Below, in pieces: positions 15,522-24,940 of a stretch of 45,307 bases of DNA; the stretch's first letter is position 1, and each line of letters starts with the position of its first letter. The notes beneath the pieces were generated by a model. That model was not told the origin of the DNA and made no database searches. It was given only the letters and a program-made list of their open reading frames with translations. This stretch comes from K189A clade bacterium (GTDB taxonomy: Bacteria > Pseudomonadota > Gammaproteobacteria > Pseudomonadales > Azotimanducaceae), in NCBI GenBank assembly GCA_902613475.1, contig CACMHG010000015.1:1-45307 (forward strand), given 5' to 3'. A program made the translations under genes and the position numbers.

Positions 15522-16424
15522 TTGTCTGATTACCCAAGAGACATGGTTGGCTACGCAAACCAGCCCATCGATCCAAGGTGGCCTGATGGCGCTCGTATTG
15601 CCGTACAGATTGTCCTTAACTACGAGGAAGGCGCTGAGAACAATGTTCTGCACGGCGACGCAGGCTCTGAAACGTTCTTGTCAGAAATTGTCAACGCAGA
15701 GCCGTTCGCCAATCGGCACATGAGTATGGAGTCACTTTACGAATACGGTAGTCGGGCTGGCTTTTGGCGGTTGCATCGGTTGCTGACAGAATTGGCCATA
15801 CCCGTGACCGTGTTCGGCGTTGGCATGGCCATGGAAAGAAACCCTACCGCTGTGGCCGCCATGCTAGAGGCGGACTGGGAGATCGCGAGCCACGCCTACC
15901 GCTGGATCACGCACCAGCATATGAGCATCGACGAAGAACGCGAGCAGATCGCTCTGGCATTTGCTACACACACTAAGGTTACAGGCGAGCCTCCCCTGGG
16001 TTGGTACACCGGACGCGATAGCCCCAATACCCGGGCACTGATTCTGCAACAAGGCGGCCTGCTGTACGACTCAGATTCCTATGCGGACGACCTACCCTTT
16101 TGGCATACGCATGAATCCGAACCTCACCTAATTATTCCTTACACGCTTGATACCAACGATATGCGGTTCGCCACCGCTCAGGGTTTCAACTCGGGTACAC
16201 AGTTTTACGACTACCTAAAGGACGCGTTTGATCAGCTCTACGCTGAAGGTGCCGACGCACCGAAAATGCTCAACGTGGGTTTGCACTGCCGCATTGCTGG
16301 GCGCCCTGGCAGAACACCCGCGCTTCGCCGTTTTCTCGAATACGTCGCGTCACTTGACGACGTCTGGATTTGCCGCCGCGTGGATATTGCTCGCCACTGG
16401 TACGCGAACCACGCACCGACATAG
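15522..16424 (+). CDS. puuE: Allantoinase, polysaccharide-deacetylase type
   Basis: 300 residues. The TTG at 15522 is taken as start because AGGAG (15511-15515) lies six bases upstream and the next residues (Y-P-R-D-M-V-G-Y) are the PuuE N-terminus. The protein has the polysaccharide-deacetylase fold: E-Y-G-S-R-A-G-F-W-R at about 71-80, S-H-A-Y-R-W at about 125-130, and G-W-Y-T-G-R-D-S-P-N-T-R at about 160-171. PuuE enzymes are metal-independent allantoinases, unrelated to the cyclic amidohydrolase AllB, and convert (S)-allantoin to allantoate. It is transcribed away from hpxW and faces puuD tail to tail, so it is a single-gene unit. Confidence 0.92.
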   Translation: MSDYPRDMVGYANQPIDPRWPDGARIAVQIVLNYEEGAENNVLHGDAGSETFLSEIVNAEPFANRHMSMESLYEYGSRAGFWRLHRLLTELAIPVTVFGVGMAMERNPTAVAAMLEADWEIASHAYRWITHQHMSIDEEREQIALAFATHTKVTGEPPLGWYTGRDSPNTRALILQQGGLLYDSDSYADDLPFWHTHESEPHLIIPYTLDTNDMRFATAQGFNSGTQFYDYLKDAFDQLYAEGADAPKMLNVGLHCRIAGRPGRTPALRRFLEYVASLDDVWICRRVDIARHWYANHAPT

Positions 16425-16466
16425 CTTCACAGCAAAAAGCTGGGGACATCCAGCCCAAGCGATTCG

Positions 16467-17660
16467 CTACTCGAGATAGCGCAGCATGACAGCGCGCTGC
16501 TCAGCGGTGAGGCCGCCCATGTTGCCCAAGGGCATGTATCCGCTCTTTAGCGAACTCACCGTACGCGCTTTGTACGTATCGAGTGCCCCAAGGCTGTCCA
16601 ACACGATGCCGCCGGGAGCCGCTGCATAACCAGGGAAAGTCGGCTCCATTGCGTGACAATTGCCACAGTGTTCGGCGACCAACACCAGCATCTGCTGATC
16701 GGTGATCATCGCAACCTCACTGTCGTCCTCGACAAAGCTCACACCACCCGCTAAGCGATCGCTCACCATGGCCGTCAGCACGAAGATCACTGCGGAAATG
16801 ACAATAATGCTGGGCCGCAGGATTCCTTGATGCCGCAGATTAAAGAAATGCCGCAGGTAGGCGGCGTTCAGCATGAGCGCAATCAGCACCGCCCAAGCCA
16901 GCGGATGGCCATATAGGAACATAGAGTGGTTCGACAGCATGCACAGCACCACCGGCAACGTCAGATAATTGTTATGCAGTGATCGCTTACGTGCGGCCAA
17001 GGCCGGCTCGGGGTCTAGCTCGCCGCCAGACTCAATGGTTTGCAGCAGCGCGCGCTGCCCGGGAATGATTCCCAGCAGCACATTGGCCGCCATGATGGAG
17101 GCCATTGCCGCGCCGATATGGATCGGAGCGGCTTTTTGACTGAACAGGTGAAAAGCCAGCCAACAAAGCATGCCTAACCAAAGCACAATCAGCCCAGCCA
17201 ATGGCCGGACAGAGAGACTTCTGCGCCGTACCAACACCTCATAGCCGCCGACACTAAGCGCCAAAAAGCCAATGCTGGCAAGAATAGCCGCGCTGGGTTC
17301 TTGCACCCAACTCGAGCCATCGATGAGATAGGTTTGCGCCCGGCCATAATACAAAAACACCAACAAAGCGCTGCCCGTTAGCCAGGTGCTATAAGCCTCC
17401 CATTTGAACCAATGCAGAGTTTGCGGCATCTGCGGGGGTGCCAGCGTGTACTTTTGCACCTCGTAAATGCCACCGCCGTGAATCGCCCAAAGGTCACCAT
17501 GAAGACCCTTGCCGTGCTTGGCTTCGGGCACAGGGCGCAGGTTCATATCCAGCCAAACGAAGTAGAATGATGCGCCAATCCATGCAATTGCAGTGACGAT
17601 ATGCAGCACACGAAACAGCAATATGGTCCATTCGCCGACGTTGAATTCAAAACCCATCAT
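16467..17660 (-). CDS. puuD: Membrane-bound urate oxidase with C-terminal cytochrome c domain
   Basis: 397 residues. About eight membrane helices fill residues 10-310, with conserved histidines in the first ones (L-H-I-V-T-A-I-A-W-I-G at 19-29). The C-terminal 90 residues form a cytochrome c domain with heme motif C332-G-N-C335-H336 and a distal Y-M-P-L-G-N-M. PuuD-type enzymes oxidise urate to 5-hydroxyisourate and pass electrons to the respiratory chain, replacing the soluble oxygen-dependent uricase. The start codon overlaps the guanine deaminase stop by four bases (ATGA), so translation is coupled. It is the last gene of the xdhA-to-puuD operon. Confidence 0.93.
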   Translation of the reverse strand: MMGFEFNVGEWTILLFRVLHIVTAIAWIGASFYFVWLDMNLRPVPEAKHGKGLHGDLWAIHGGGIYEVQKYTLAPPQMPQTLHWFKWEAYSTWLTGSALLVFLYYGRAQTYLIDGSSWVQEPSAAILASIGFLALSVGGYEVLVRRRSLSVRPLAGLIVLWLGMLCWLAFHLFSQKAAPIHIGAAMASIMAANVLLGIIPGQRALLQTIESGGELDPEPALAARKRSLHNNYLTLPVVLCMLSNHSMFLYGHPLAWAVLIALMLNAAYLRHFFNLRHQGILRPSIIVISAVIFVLTAMVSDRLAGGVSFVEDDSEVAMITDQQMLVLVAEHCGNCHAMEPTFPGYAAAPGGIVLDSLGALDTYKARTVSSLKSGYMPLGNMGGLTAEQRAVMLRYLE

Positions 17661-18949
17661 TGCGCACTCGCACTGTAAGCCAGCTTGCCTGCGATATAGC
17701 AGCGCTCAATACTGCGGTCGTCGCTGAGCATCATGAAGGCGAACAATGCATCTGTTAGGTCCTCACAAATCGCATAACGCTCAGCTAGCCCTTGCGGCTT
17801 CGTCGGGTTCAACACCACGAGATCTGCTGAGTAGCCCTGTTGCAACTGACCAATCTCATCCGCCAGACCCAGTGATTTGGCGTTACCAGCCGTGATCGCA
17901 TAAAAAGCCTCGGTCGGATGCATTTGGTGACCCCGCGCTTGACCCACTTTGTAGCCCTCGGCGCAGGTATCAAGCATGGACAAACCCGTGCCGCCACCCA
18001 CATCACTGGCGATCGACAGATTGTCCATCGGCATAGCGGCAAGGTCGAACAAACCACTCCCCAAAAATAAATTGGAGCTAGGGCAAAACGCCACCTTGGC
18101 TCCAGCCGCGACGATGCGAAGGCGCTCGCTGGCCGAGAGGTGGATGCCATGGGCAAATGTGGCGGACGATACATTCAAGCCAAAGCGCTCATACACGTCG
18201 AGGTAGTCGTCGGCTTGCGGAAACAAACGCGCTACCTCGCCAATCTCTTCGTGGTTTTCCGACAGGTGTGTTTGAAGCATTACACTCGGATGGCTCTGCA
18301 GCAGTTCGCCGCACAGCGCTAGTTGTTCCTCGCTAGAGGTTATCGCAAAGCGTGGTGTGAGCGCGTAGCGCAGGCGCCCCTTGTCGTGCCACTTATTGAT
18401 CAGCCCTTCGCAGGCACGAGCGCAGGCTTGGGGCTCTTGCGTCAGCGGTGCTGGAGCGTGGCGATCCATCATGACCTTACCGGCAATCATGGCCATGTCT
18501 AAGCTTTGCGCAGCGGCAAAAAGATGCTCGCAGGCATGTTCATGCACCGTGGTAAAAACCTGAGCGCAGGTTGTGCCTGAGGCAATCACTCGATCGAGAA
18601 AATGCTGCGCCTGCTCCGCCGCGAAAGCAGAGTCGGCGAACGCCTGCTCGGCTGGGAATGCAAACCGATCCAGCCAGTCCAATAGCTGCGGACTGTAGCT
18701 GGCAATGATGCCAAGTTGCGGCATATGCAGGTGGGTATCGACAAACCCAGGACAAATGAAACAGGGGCGCAGGTCCTCACAGGCATCCAAATCGCCGCCA
18801 TCAGCCGTGTAATTTGCGGCTGGCATCAGCGCGTCGATACGACCATCGGTGCAAATCAACACGCCATCCTCTAGGTACATTACGTCGACAGTCCCATCAG
18901 CGGCGAGGGAAAAGCTCATCAATTTGGCTCTCAACGATAGGGTTTGCAA
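17657..18949 (-). CDS. guaD: Guanine deaminase
   Basis: 430 residues from a TTG at 18949 with GAGG about ten bases upstream, overlapping the end of the hydroxyisourate hydrolase gene. An ATG at 18919 is possible, but the residues before it (L-R-A-K-L) match the usual guanine deaminase N-terminus. Zinc-site motifs are P-G-F-V-D-T-H-L-H-M-P-Q (about 66-77), T-H-L-S-E-N (about 230-235), F-A-H-G-I-H (about 267-272) and S-D-V-G-G-G (about 316-321). It deaminates guanine to xanthine, which xanthine dehydrogenase in the same operon then oxidises. Four-base overlap with puuD. Confidence 0.92.
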   Translation of the reverse strand: MQTLSLRAKLMSFSLAADGTVDVMYLEDGVLICTDGRIDALMPAANYTADGGDLDACEDLRPCFICPGFVDTHLHMPQLGIIASYSPQLLDWLDRFAFPAEQAFADSAFAAEQAQHFLDRVIASGTTCAQVFTTVHEHACEHLFAAAQSLDMAMIAGKVMMDRHAPAPLTQEPQACARACEGLINKWHDKGRLRYALTPRFAITSSEEQLALCGELLQSHPSVMLQTHLSENHEEIGEVARLFPQADDYLDVYERFGLNVSSATFAHGIHLSASERLRIVAAGAKVAFCPSSNLFLGSGLFDLAAMPMDNLSIASDVGGGTGLSMLDTCAEGYKVGQARGHQMHPTEAFYAITAGNAKSLGLADEIGQLQQGYSADLVVLNPTKPQGLAERYAICEDLTDALFAFMMLSDDRSIERCYIAGKLAYSASAQ

Positions 18950-18951
18950 CG

Positions 18952-19305
18952 TTAGCTACCTCGGTAGGTTGTGTAGCCGTAAGCACTCAGCAGAACGGGA
19001 ATGTGTACGCGCTCACGGTCACCGCGCAAATGAAACACAATATCGATCTGGGGAAAAAACTCTGGCTCTTTCTGCTCGTTCAGCGAGCGTCGATAGTCCG
19101 CCACATCGAATGTCATGCGATAGGTACCAACCGTCAGGAGCACATCGCTGCCCCAGTGCTCAATTCGACCATCACTGTTCGTGCTGGAGACACACAGCTC
19201 AACGCCCTGCATATCTGCCAAGCGGACATTTACCCGGGGGGCCGGGAAGCCAGTAACCAGATCCAGCACATGCGTGGTGACCTGCGTACCTAGGGTTTCA
19301 CTCAT
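18952..19305 (-). CDS. uraH: 5-hydroxyisourate hydrolase (transthyretin-like)
   Basis: 117 residues ending in Y-R-G-S, the diagnostic C-terminal tetrapeptide of 5-hydroxyisourate hydrolases. The N-terminal T-T-H-V-L-D segment carries the conserved histidine, and R-M-T-F-D-V at about 63-68 and H-I-P-V-L-L near residue 100 fit the transthyretin fold. There is no signal peptide. It hydrolyses the unstable product of PuuD to OHCU, the substrate of the next enzyme, whose gene is 81 bases upstream. The guanine deaminase start is two bases downstream. Confidence 0.95.
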   Translation of the reverse strand: MSETLGTQVTTHVLDLVTGFPAPRVNVRLADMQGVELCVSSTNSDGRIEHWGSDVLLTVGTYRMTFDVADYRRSLNEQKEPEFFPQIDIVFHLRGDRERVHIPVLLSAYGYTTYRGS

Positions 19306-19386
19306 TGATCTGCTTTAGTCCTTCTCAGTTCTTGCTCGGTTCGAGCGCGATGCCCTTCTCAGCCATTGTCTGAGCACTGCCATGCT

Positions 19387-19914
19387 TCATGGCGTTTGCC
19401 CATCGAAGGCGCTCTCAATACGCAGTAAGAATATTTTTCGTTGCTCGGCCGCCGCGCAGGTTAGTTCGTCGTCGGTGCTATTACCGATCCTGTCACGAAG
19501 TGCAGCAAGCATGACTTCCGCGCTGAGTTGTTTTGCACAGATGACGAAGATAAAGCCGTGGCGTTTTTTGTAGGCAACATTGAGCCGCGCAAGTTCATCA
19601 AGAGTCGCATCGCTGGCCTGCAACACTTGTCCCTGCTCGGACCTTGCCGTGCTCGCCTGCGCCTCGCCGGGCGCAAATTTTGCCCGCAACAGCTCAACAT
19701 CGCCAATCAGGGGGTGCGCTGCTAACGCTCTTTCAACCTCTGCAGGCGTAACCAATTGCCACCGCATTACGCAGAAGTCAGTGAGCTGCTGTGCATCATC
19801 GTAGGGGCGATGCTTCACCACGTCGGCAGCCCATGACTCGCAGTGACACCAACTCATAACCATCGCCTGAGCTTCCTCAGTCTGCAGCAGATTGAACTGT
19901 TGCAGCGTCGTCAA
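19387..19914 (-). CDS. uraD: 2-oxo-4-hydroxy-4-carboxy-5-ureidoimidazoline (OHCU) decarboxylase
   Basis: 175 residues, normal length. The family motifs are visible: A-H-P-L-I-G-D (residues about 65-71, including the catalytic histidine), S-E-Q-G (91-94), and Y-K-K-R-H-G-F-I-F-V-I-C-A (about 114-126). The enzyme decarboxylates OHCU stereospecifically to (S)-allantoin. Its start overlaps the xdhC stop by four bases, so the two are translationally coupled. Confidence 0.94.
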   Translation of the reverse strand: MTTLQQFNLLQTEEAQAMVMSWCHCESWAADVVKHRPYDDAQQLTDFCVMRWQLVTPAEVERALAAHPLIGDVELLRAKFAPGEAQASTARSEQGQVLQASDATLDELARLNVAYKKRHGFIFVICAKQLSAEVMLAALRDRIGNSTDDELTCAAAEQRKIFLLRIESAFDGQTP

Positions 19915-20810
19915 CGAAACAATCCCGGCACTTGCTCACGAAGCTGGCGTTTGCTGATGCGCTTGCCGTTGGCTGCTTCTTTGGCACTTGAATCGCTGGA
20001 TGCTGTAGACGTCAGGCTCGGCAGATCTGCCTTGCTGATGTCGCGCAGCAGCTTAGCGACCACGTCTATGGCGATGGCTGCGGGTTCTTTGAATCGAGTA
20101 CCGCCATCGCCAATGGGACATTGAACTCTGGCCAGCTCAGTGGCCGAGGCACCATCACGTTGTAGGCGTAACGAAAAGTTCTGCCACTTCGTGGTTGAGC
20201 CGATCAGTCCCAAAAAACAGAGATCTGCACGTTGCATCAGCGCCGCAATCAGCCGGTAATCGAGCAAATGGTCATGGGTTAGCACAAAGACCCAAGCGTT
20301 GGCGGTCACCCACTGCATAAGATCTTGCTCGGTCAATCCATCGACAGTAACGGCTTCGGGGAGCAGCAGCTTGCGCTGCGCCCGTACTGCCTCAAGCCAT
20401 GCCGGGCGAGCGTCTAGCACCGTGGTTCGCACAGGCAACCCCTCGAGCAGCCGGAGCACCGCCTGACCGACATGCCCCGCACCAAAGATCACCACATCTG
20501 GCTGGGATAACCCAAGCGGTTCGTAGAGCAATGTCACAGCTCCCCCACAGCACTGCAGGGCCGTGGCGGCAAGCGGATAATGTTCGATATGTTGCTCGCT
20601 AGGCTGCTCACCATCAAGGATTTCGCGCGCATGCTGAATCGCCAGCAGTTCCAGTTGCCCGCCGCCAATGGTGTCAACGACATCATCTTGGGTAACCACC
20701 ATCTTGCTGCCGCCCACTCGGGGAGCCGATCCCGACACCGCTAGAATACTGACCAGTACGTGGGGGGTGCCGTCTGCTTGGACCTTCGCAAGGGCGGTTT
20801 GCCAAATCAT
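19911..20810 (-). CDS. xdhC: Xanthine dehydrogenase accessory protein XdhC
   Basis: 299 residues. N-terminal XdhC domain with S-G-S-A-P-R-V-G-G-S-K-M (about 26-37) and I-G-G-G-Q-L-E (about 48-54). The C-terminal Rossmann part has V-I-F-G-A-G-H-V-G-Q-A-V (about 109-120). XdhC binds and sulfurates the molybdenum cofactor and delivers it to XdhB. The start at 20810 is preceded by GGGAGAAAG. The 79-base gap to xdhB is A/G-rich on the coding strand. It contains an imperfect duplication and, in the xdhB frame after its stop, would encode a charged helical peptide. Confidence 0.93.
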   Translation of the reverse strand: MIWQTALAKVQADGTPHVLVSILAVSGSAPRVGGSKMVVTQDDVVDTIGGGQLELLAIQHAREILDGEQPSEQHIEHYPLAATALQCCGGAVTLLYEPLGLSQPDVVIFGAGHVGQAVLRLLEGLPVRTTVLDARPAWLEAVRAQRKLLLPEAVTVDGLTEQDLMQWVTANAWVFVLTHDHLLDYRLIAALMQRADLCFLGLIGSTTKWQNFSLRLQRDGASATELARVQCPIGDGGTRFKEPAAIAIDVVAKLLRDISKADLPSLTSTASSDSSAKEAANGKRISKRQLREQVPGLFR

Positions 20811-20889
20811 GTTCTTTCTCCCACGCTTTTTGCACTGCCTCTTTTACCCATTTTTGTACCGCGTGTTTTTCCACTTTTCGGGGCGCTGC

Positions 20890-23169
20890 TCATGAGGCAA
20901 GCTCATTGGCTTTTTGCAGGCAGTAATACACCTGCTCAGGCGTCGCTGGCACCGCCAACTCAGGTATAGCGCGATAGTCGGTGAGACTGGCGCAGGCATC
21001 GCGCAACGCACACCATACCGAAATCGCCAGCATCAGTGGCGGCTCACCAACCGCCTTAGATTGATGCACCGTTGGCTGAGCATTAGCTTGCCCATAAAAC
21101 GCTATATTGATGGCTTCCGGCACATCGTGAGCCGTGGGGATTTTGTAGTTAGCCGGACCCGTGGCGATGATACGCCCGCCGTCGTCCCACAGCAGCTCTT
21201 CCGACGTCAACCAACCCATACCTTGCACAAAGCCCCCTTCTATCTGACCTTTATCGATAGCCGGATTCAATGAATTTCCAACGTCGTGCAAGATATCTAT
21301 GCGCTTGACGTGGTAGTTACCCGTGAGGGTGTCGACCCGAACCTCAGAAACCGCAGCTCCATTGGCAAAGTAGTAAAAAGGCGTCCCGACGCCGGTATCT
21401 TTGTCCATCTGCAAATTCGGTGTGCGATAAAACCCCTTCTCCGATAGGGAAACCCGCGCAAGGTAGGCTTTATGCACAAAATCGGCGAAAGCCAGTGCCT
21501 GAGCGCCCTCTTGCGCACTGCGCACCATGCCGTCGCTGAAACGCAGTTCGCCCTGCCAGCCCAGTTGCTGCTGGGCAAACTCGGTCAATCGAGTCTTCAG
21601 TTGCTCACAGGCGATTTGCGCTGCCATGCCATTCATGTCCGCTCCAGAGGATGCCGCTGTCGGCGAGGCATTGGGCACTTTGTCCGTGCGTGTGGCAGTG
21701 TTGACGACTTGTTCCATGGGCAGACCAAACGCCCGGGCGACCACGGCCTGAACTTTGGTGAAAAGGCCCTGACCCATTTCCGTGCCGCCGTGATTCACCT
21801 GCACACTGCCGTCGGTATAGAGATGCACCAGCGCGCCGGCCTGATTGAGATGGGTTGTCGTAAAAGAAATGCCAAACTTGACGGGATTGAGCGAAATGCC
21901 ATGACGCCAGCGCGGGTTTTCTTGATTGCGCTGCTTAATCTGCTGTCGCCTAGCCCAGTAGTCACTGCTCACCTCCAGCTGCGCAATGAGGTCAGGCAGC
22001 ACGAATTGAGTGACTGCCTGCTCATAGGGTGTACGGTCGAATCCCGGACGATAAAGATTTCGTTGGCGTAGCAGCAGCGGTTCTATATTCGCTTCATAAG
22101 CCAGTGCGTCCATGGCGGCTTCCATGGCCAACATGCCTTGCGGGCCACCGAAACCACGAAAGGCTGTATTCGACACGGTATTGGTTTTGCAGCGGTGGCC
22201 GACGATGCGGTGATCCGGCAAGAAGTATGCGTTGTCGACGTGAAACATTGCCCTATCGACAATGCCATCAGATAGGTCAGGCGAATAACCGCACTTCCCC
22301 GCGACCTCGAAGTCGCCGCCTACCAACAGCCCTTGCGCGTCGCAGCCCAGTTTTACCTTGGTTGCAAAATCATGCCGTTTGCCCGTCTGTACCATGTCAT
22401 GGTGGCGAAGCATGCGGTACTTAACGGCTTTGTTGCGCCGCGTCGCAAACAGCGCGGCCAAACAAGCCAGCGGCGCTGCCTGAGTTTCCTTACCGCCGAA
22501 CCCACCACCCATGCGTCGGCATACCACCGTTACTTTGTGCATATGCCAGCCCAGAACCCGCGCCACCGCGCTTTGCACCTCACCAGGATGCTGCGATGAG
22601 GTGACCACCAACAAGCCATCGTCTTGGAGTGTGACAAAGGAGGCTTGGGGCTCAAGATAAAAATGCTCTTGTCCGCGGATATACAGCTCTTGATCGACGC
22701 AGTAGTGCGCTTGGGCCAACCGCTCGACAATCTTTTCATTGCCCCACCGCCGCGTGGGGCTGACCATGGTTTGGGCCGCCACAGCCTCTGCCACGCTGAG
22801 GGTCGGGGACTCGATGTCGTATTGGATTTGTGCCTTGTGCACCGCGCGTTGCGCTGCCTTTAAACTTGTCGCCGCTACGGCGAAAATCGGCTGAGCAACG
22901 TATTCGACGTGTTGATCGGCAAGCAAGGTATCGCCGGGCAACACCGCGCCAACTTCGTTCTCACCGGGTATGTCTGCTGCCGTCAACACATCAACAACAC
23001 CCGAACTGCGCCAGACGCCCTGTAAATCAACGCTCAATAGTCTTGCTTTCGGGTGTTCTGAGACACCGGTAACCACGTAGAGACAGTCGCTGGGCAGCGC
23101 GACATCGTCGACATAAAGCGCCTTGCCGGTAACGTGGGCCTTGGCCGATTCATGGGGATGCGGTTTCAT
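20890..23169 (-). CDS. xdhB: Xanthine dehydrogenase, molybdenum-binding subunit
   Basis: 759 residues from the ATG at 23169, which sits one base after the xdhA stop (TGACATG). A longer frame to 23259 lies inside xdhA and is rejected. Molybdopterin-site motifs: R-M-G-G-G-F-G-G-K-E (about 219-228), F-R-G-F-G-G-P-Q-G (about 350-358), G-G-T-E-M-G-Q-G (about 466-473), and K-A-V-G-E-P-P near the end with the catalytic Glu709. The gene order FAD/FeS subunit, Mo subunit, XdhC is the bacterial two-subunit arrangement. It oxidises hypoxanthine and xanthine to urate in the cytoplasm. The end falls at the usual place for the family. Confidence 0.95.
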   Translation of the reverse strand: MKPHPHESAKAHVTGKALYVDDVALPSDCLYVVTGVSEHPKARLLSVDLQGVWRSSGVVDVLTAADIPGENEVGAVLPGDTLLADQHVEYVAQPIFAVAATSLKAAQRAVHKAQIQYDIESPTLSVAEAVAAQTMVSPTRRWGNEKIVERLAQAHYCVDQELYIRGQEHFYLEPQASFVTLQDDGLLVVTSSQHPGEVQSAVARVLGWHMHKVTVVCRRMGGGFGGKETQAAPLACLAALFATRRNKAVKYRMLRHHDMVQTGKRHDFATKVKLGCDAQGLLVGGDFEVAGKCGYSPDLSDGIVDRAMFHVDNAYFLPDHRIVGHRCKTNTVSNTAFRGFGGPQGMLAMEAAMDALAYEANIEPLLLRQRNLYRPGFDRTPYEQAVTQFVLPDLIAQLEVSSDYWARRQQIKQRNQENPRWRHGISLNPVKFGISFTTTHLNQAGALVHLYTDGSVQVNHGGTEMGQGLFTKVQAVVARAFGLPMEQVVNTATRTDKVPNASPTAASSGADMNGMAAQIACEQLKTRLTEFAQQQLGWQGELRFSDGMVRSAQEGAQALAFADFVHKAYLARVSLSEKGFYRTPNLQMDKDTGVGTPFYYFANGAAVSEVRVDTLTGNYHVKRIDILHDVGNSLNPAIDKGQIEGGFVQGMGWLTSEELLWDDGGRIIATGPANYKIPTAHDVPEAINIAFYGQANAQPTVHQSKAVGEPPLMLAISVWCALRDACASLTDYRAIPELAVPATPEQVYYCLQKANELAS

Positions 23170-23170
23170 G

Positions 23171-24622
23171 TCAGTCAGCCTTCCTTGCGCCCTGCACACG
23201 CTGCAGCAACAGGGTCTTAGCCATCTGCATGCGGTAGTCGGCGCTGGCTCGCACATCACTGATGGGTGTTATCACGCTGGCGAGAGAGTTAGTGAGTAAG
23301 CCGTCATCGACATCAGTCAGGGATTTACCGAGGAGCATGTCTTCCACTTTTCTCACGCGCACTGGGGTCGCTGCGACTCCACCGAAGGCGATACGCGCCT
23401 GCCGCACTGTCCTTTCTGCAAGGTCGAGGAAAATAGCAGCACATACGCTGGATATGTCGTCTTCATAGCGCTTGCTTATTTTTTCGAAGGATAAATTCGA
23501 CCAGCTCGATGGAATATCCAATTGCACCGAAGCCAGATATTCATCACCAGCCAAACTCGTTTGCCGGTACCCCAAAAAAAACTCGCTTAAGGGTAGGGTT
23601 CGCGCAGCCGTTGCGCTTTTTAAAGTCACCCAAGCATCCAGTGCAAGCAATAACGGCGACCAATCAGCTATTGGCGAACCACCGCACAAATTGCCGCCAA
23701 TGGTGCCGGCGTGGCGAATTTGCGGCGAGCCAAAGCGGCGCAACAGTTCTTCAACGGCGGCACTGCGATTGGGCGGGGTGGTAAAGAACTCCAACAGTGC
23801 TTCGTGAGACACGCAGGCGCCGATGTTCAGCATCTGCTGTTCTTGGCTGATCACCCGCAGGCTTTCAATGCGCGATATATCAATGATATTGGCATGCTCT
23901 TGCGCCTCCTGATTCACCGCCACCCAAGCATCCGTTGCGCCAGCGATCAGCTTGGCAGCCGTCCTCGGCTCAGACTGGCTCGGTATTATTCCAGCGGCTG
24001 AGTCTTGTTGCAGCCATTGACCCAGCTCAGCCTCGCTGCGGGCAATGCGATACCCAATGTCTGCCTGCTGGGAGGGCGTCTCAGTCGACGTCGGTTGCTG
24101 CGCTGCGTAGGTCAAGTGGTCGAGCTGCCCAGCGGCATCACAGGACGCAAGGCCTGCAGCGATGATGGGACCATAGCCGGTACAGCGACAGAGGTTGCCG
24201 CTGATCGCAGTAACGAGCTTTTCTCGGGCGCCTCTTTTTGGTGCGTCGGTGCGCAAACTATGCGCGACTAAGGACATGACAAAGCCGGGCGTACAAAAGC
24301 CGCACTGACTGGCATGCTGATCGATTAGCGCCTGCTGTACGGGGTGAAGGTCGTCGCCGTCAGCCACGCCCTCCACAGTCACCACATGTTTATCACGCAC
24401 TGCCCCCGCCGGCGTGATACAGGCGTTAACGGTCCGAAATTCTGCCTGCCCGTCTGCGGCGGCGATCATCACCGTACAGGCCCCGCAGTCGCCGGAACCG
24501 CAACCCTGCTTGGTGCCCTTGAGGTTCAATGTCTCGCGAAGCAGGTCTAGTAGCGACGTCGTGGCGTCTACGTTGCCTATTTCAACGCTTAGGCCATTTA
24601 CCGTGGTGCGCAAACCCGTCAT
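23171..24622 (-). CDS. xdhA: Xanthine dehydrogenase, iron-sulfur/FAD subunit
   Basis: 483 residues. Two [2Fe-2S] clusters are visible: the plant-type site G-C-G-S-G-D-C-G-A-C (about 41-50) with a further cysteine near 68, and the second site Q-C-G-F-C-T-P-G (about 106-113) with L-C-R-C-T-G-Y-G (about 144-151). The FAD domain follows from about 210, with G-G-N-L-C-G-G-S-P-I-A-D (about 304-315). First gene of a seven-gene operon xdhA-xdhB-xdhC-uraD-uraH-guaD-puuD. The ATG at 24622 has a weak GGGAA upstream. The promoter must lie in the 318-base divergent region shared with the amidohydrolase at 24941. Confidence 0.95.
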   Translation of the reverse strand: MTGLRTTVNGLSVEIGNVDATTSLLDLLRETLNLKGTKQGCGSGDCGACTVMIAAADGQAEFRTVNACITPAGAVRDKHVVTVEGVADGDDLHPVQQALIDQHASQCGFCTPGFVMSLVAHSLRTDAPKRGAREKLVTAISGNLCRCTGYGPIIAAGLASCDAAGQLDHLTYAAQQPTSTETPSQQADIGYRIARSEAELGQWLQQDSAAGIIPSQSEPRTAAKLIAGATDAWVAVNQEAQEHANIIDISRIESLRVISQEQQMLNIGACVSHEALLEFFTTPPNRSAAVEELLRRFGSPQIRHAGTIGGNLCGGSPIADWSPLLLALDAWVTLKSATAARTLPLSEFFLGYRQTSLAGDEYLASVQLDIPSSWSNLSFEKISKRYEDDISSVCAAIFLDLAERTVRQARIAFGGVAATPVRVRKVEDMLLGKSLTDVDDGLLTNSLASVITPISDVRASADYRMQMAKTLLLQRVQGARKAD

Positions 24623-24940
24623 TGGTTCCCAGCGTCTGGCAGGGCTTTTATTCGTAATGTCTTTATCATGATCCTCGTCTTGGTCGCCAATCGGTTTAGA
24701 CGTATCGATTATCGCTAAGCGCTCAGTGTACGGCTACGTCCTTGTACTTAGGCGGGCAGCGCTCTAACGTCCAACTTTTCAGCAAACTTAAGGCACAGCG
24801 CGACTACCACGAGTATTGTGCACCCGCAGCAAACCGTTGTTGCGTCACTTGTTCGTCTCGCTGGCTGATTTTTGTGCAATAAGTTCTTGTAGTAGCGTCG
24901 GTATGCAATTATTTCGCCAATCAGCCAAGGACACCAAACA
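24623..24940. promoter_or_regulatory. Divergent region between xdhA operon and 8-oxoguanine deaminase-like gene
   Basis: 318 bases without a credible gene. An imperfect palindrome CTAAGC-GCTCAG is at 24715-24726 (one mismatched pair) about 95 bases before xdhA, a plausible operator. No strong sigma-70 promoter could be picked by eye; TTGTAG and TATTTC 17 bases apart lie upstream of the plus-strand gene but are weak. Short frames here look like noise. Confidence 0.3.

Noticed and set aside
20683..20874. 63-residue frame overlapping the xdhC start
   Set aside because: Most of it is xdhC read in another frame, no ribosome site; only the spacer part is noted as a low-interest oddity.
22083..22268. 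Many overlapping frames of 60-200 codons on the strand opposite real genes, such as this one
   Set aside because: They lie wholly inside conserved genes, have arginine- or proline-rich random compositions and no ribosome sites; they are shadows of the coding strand.
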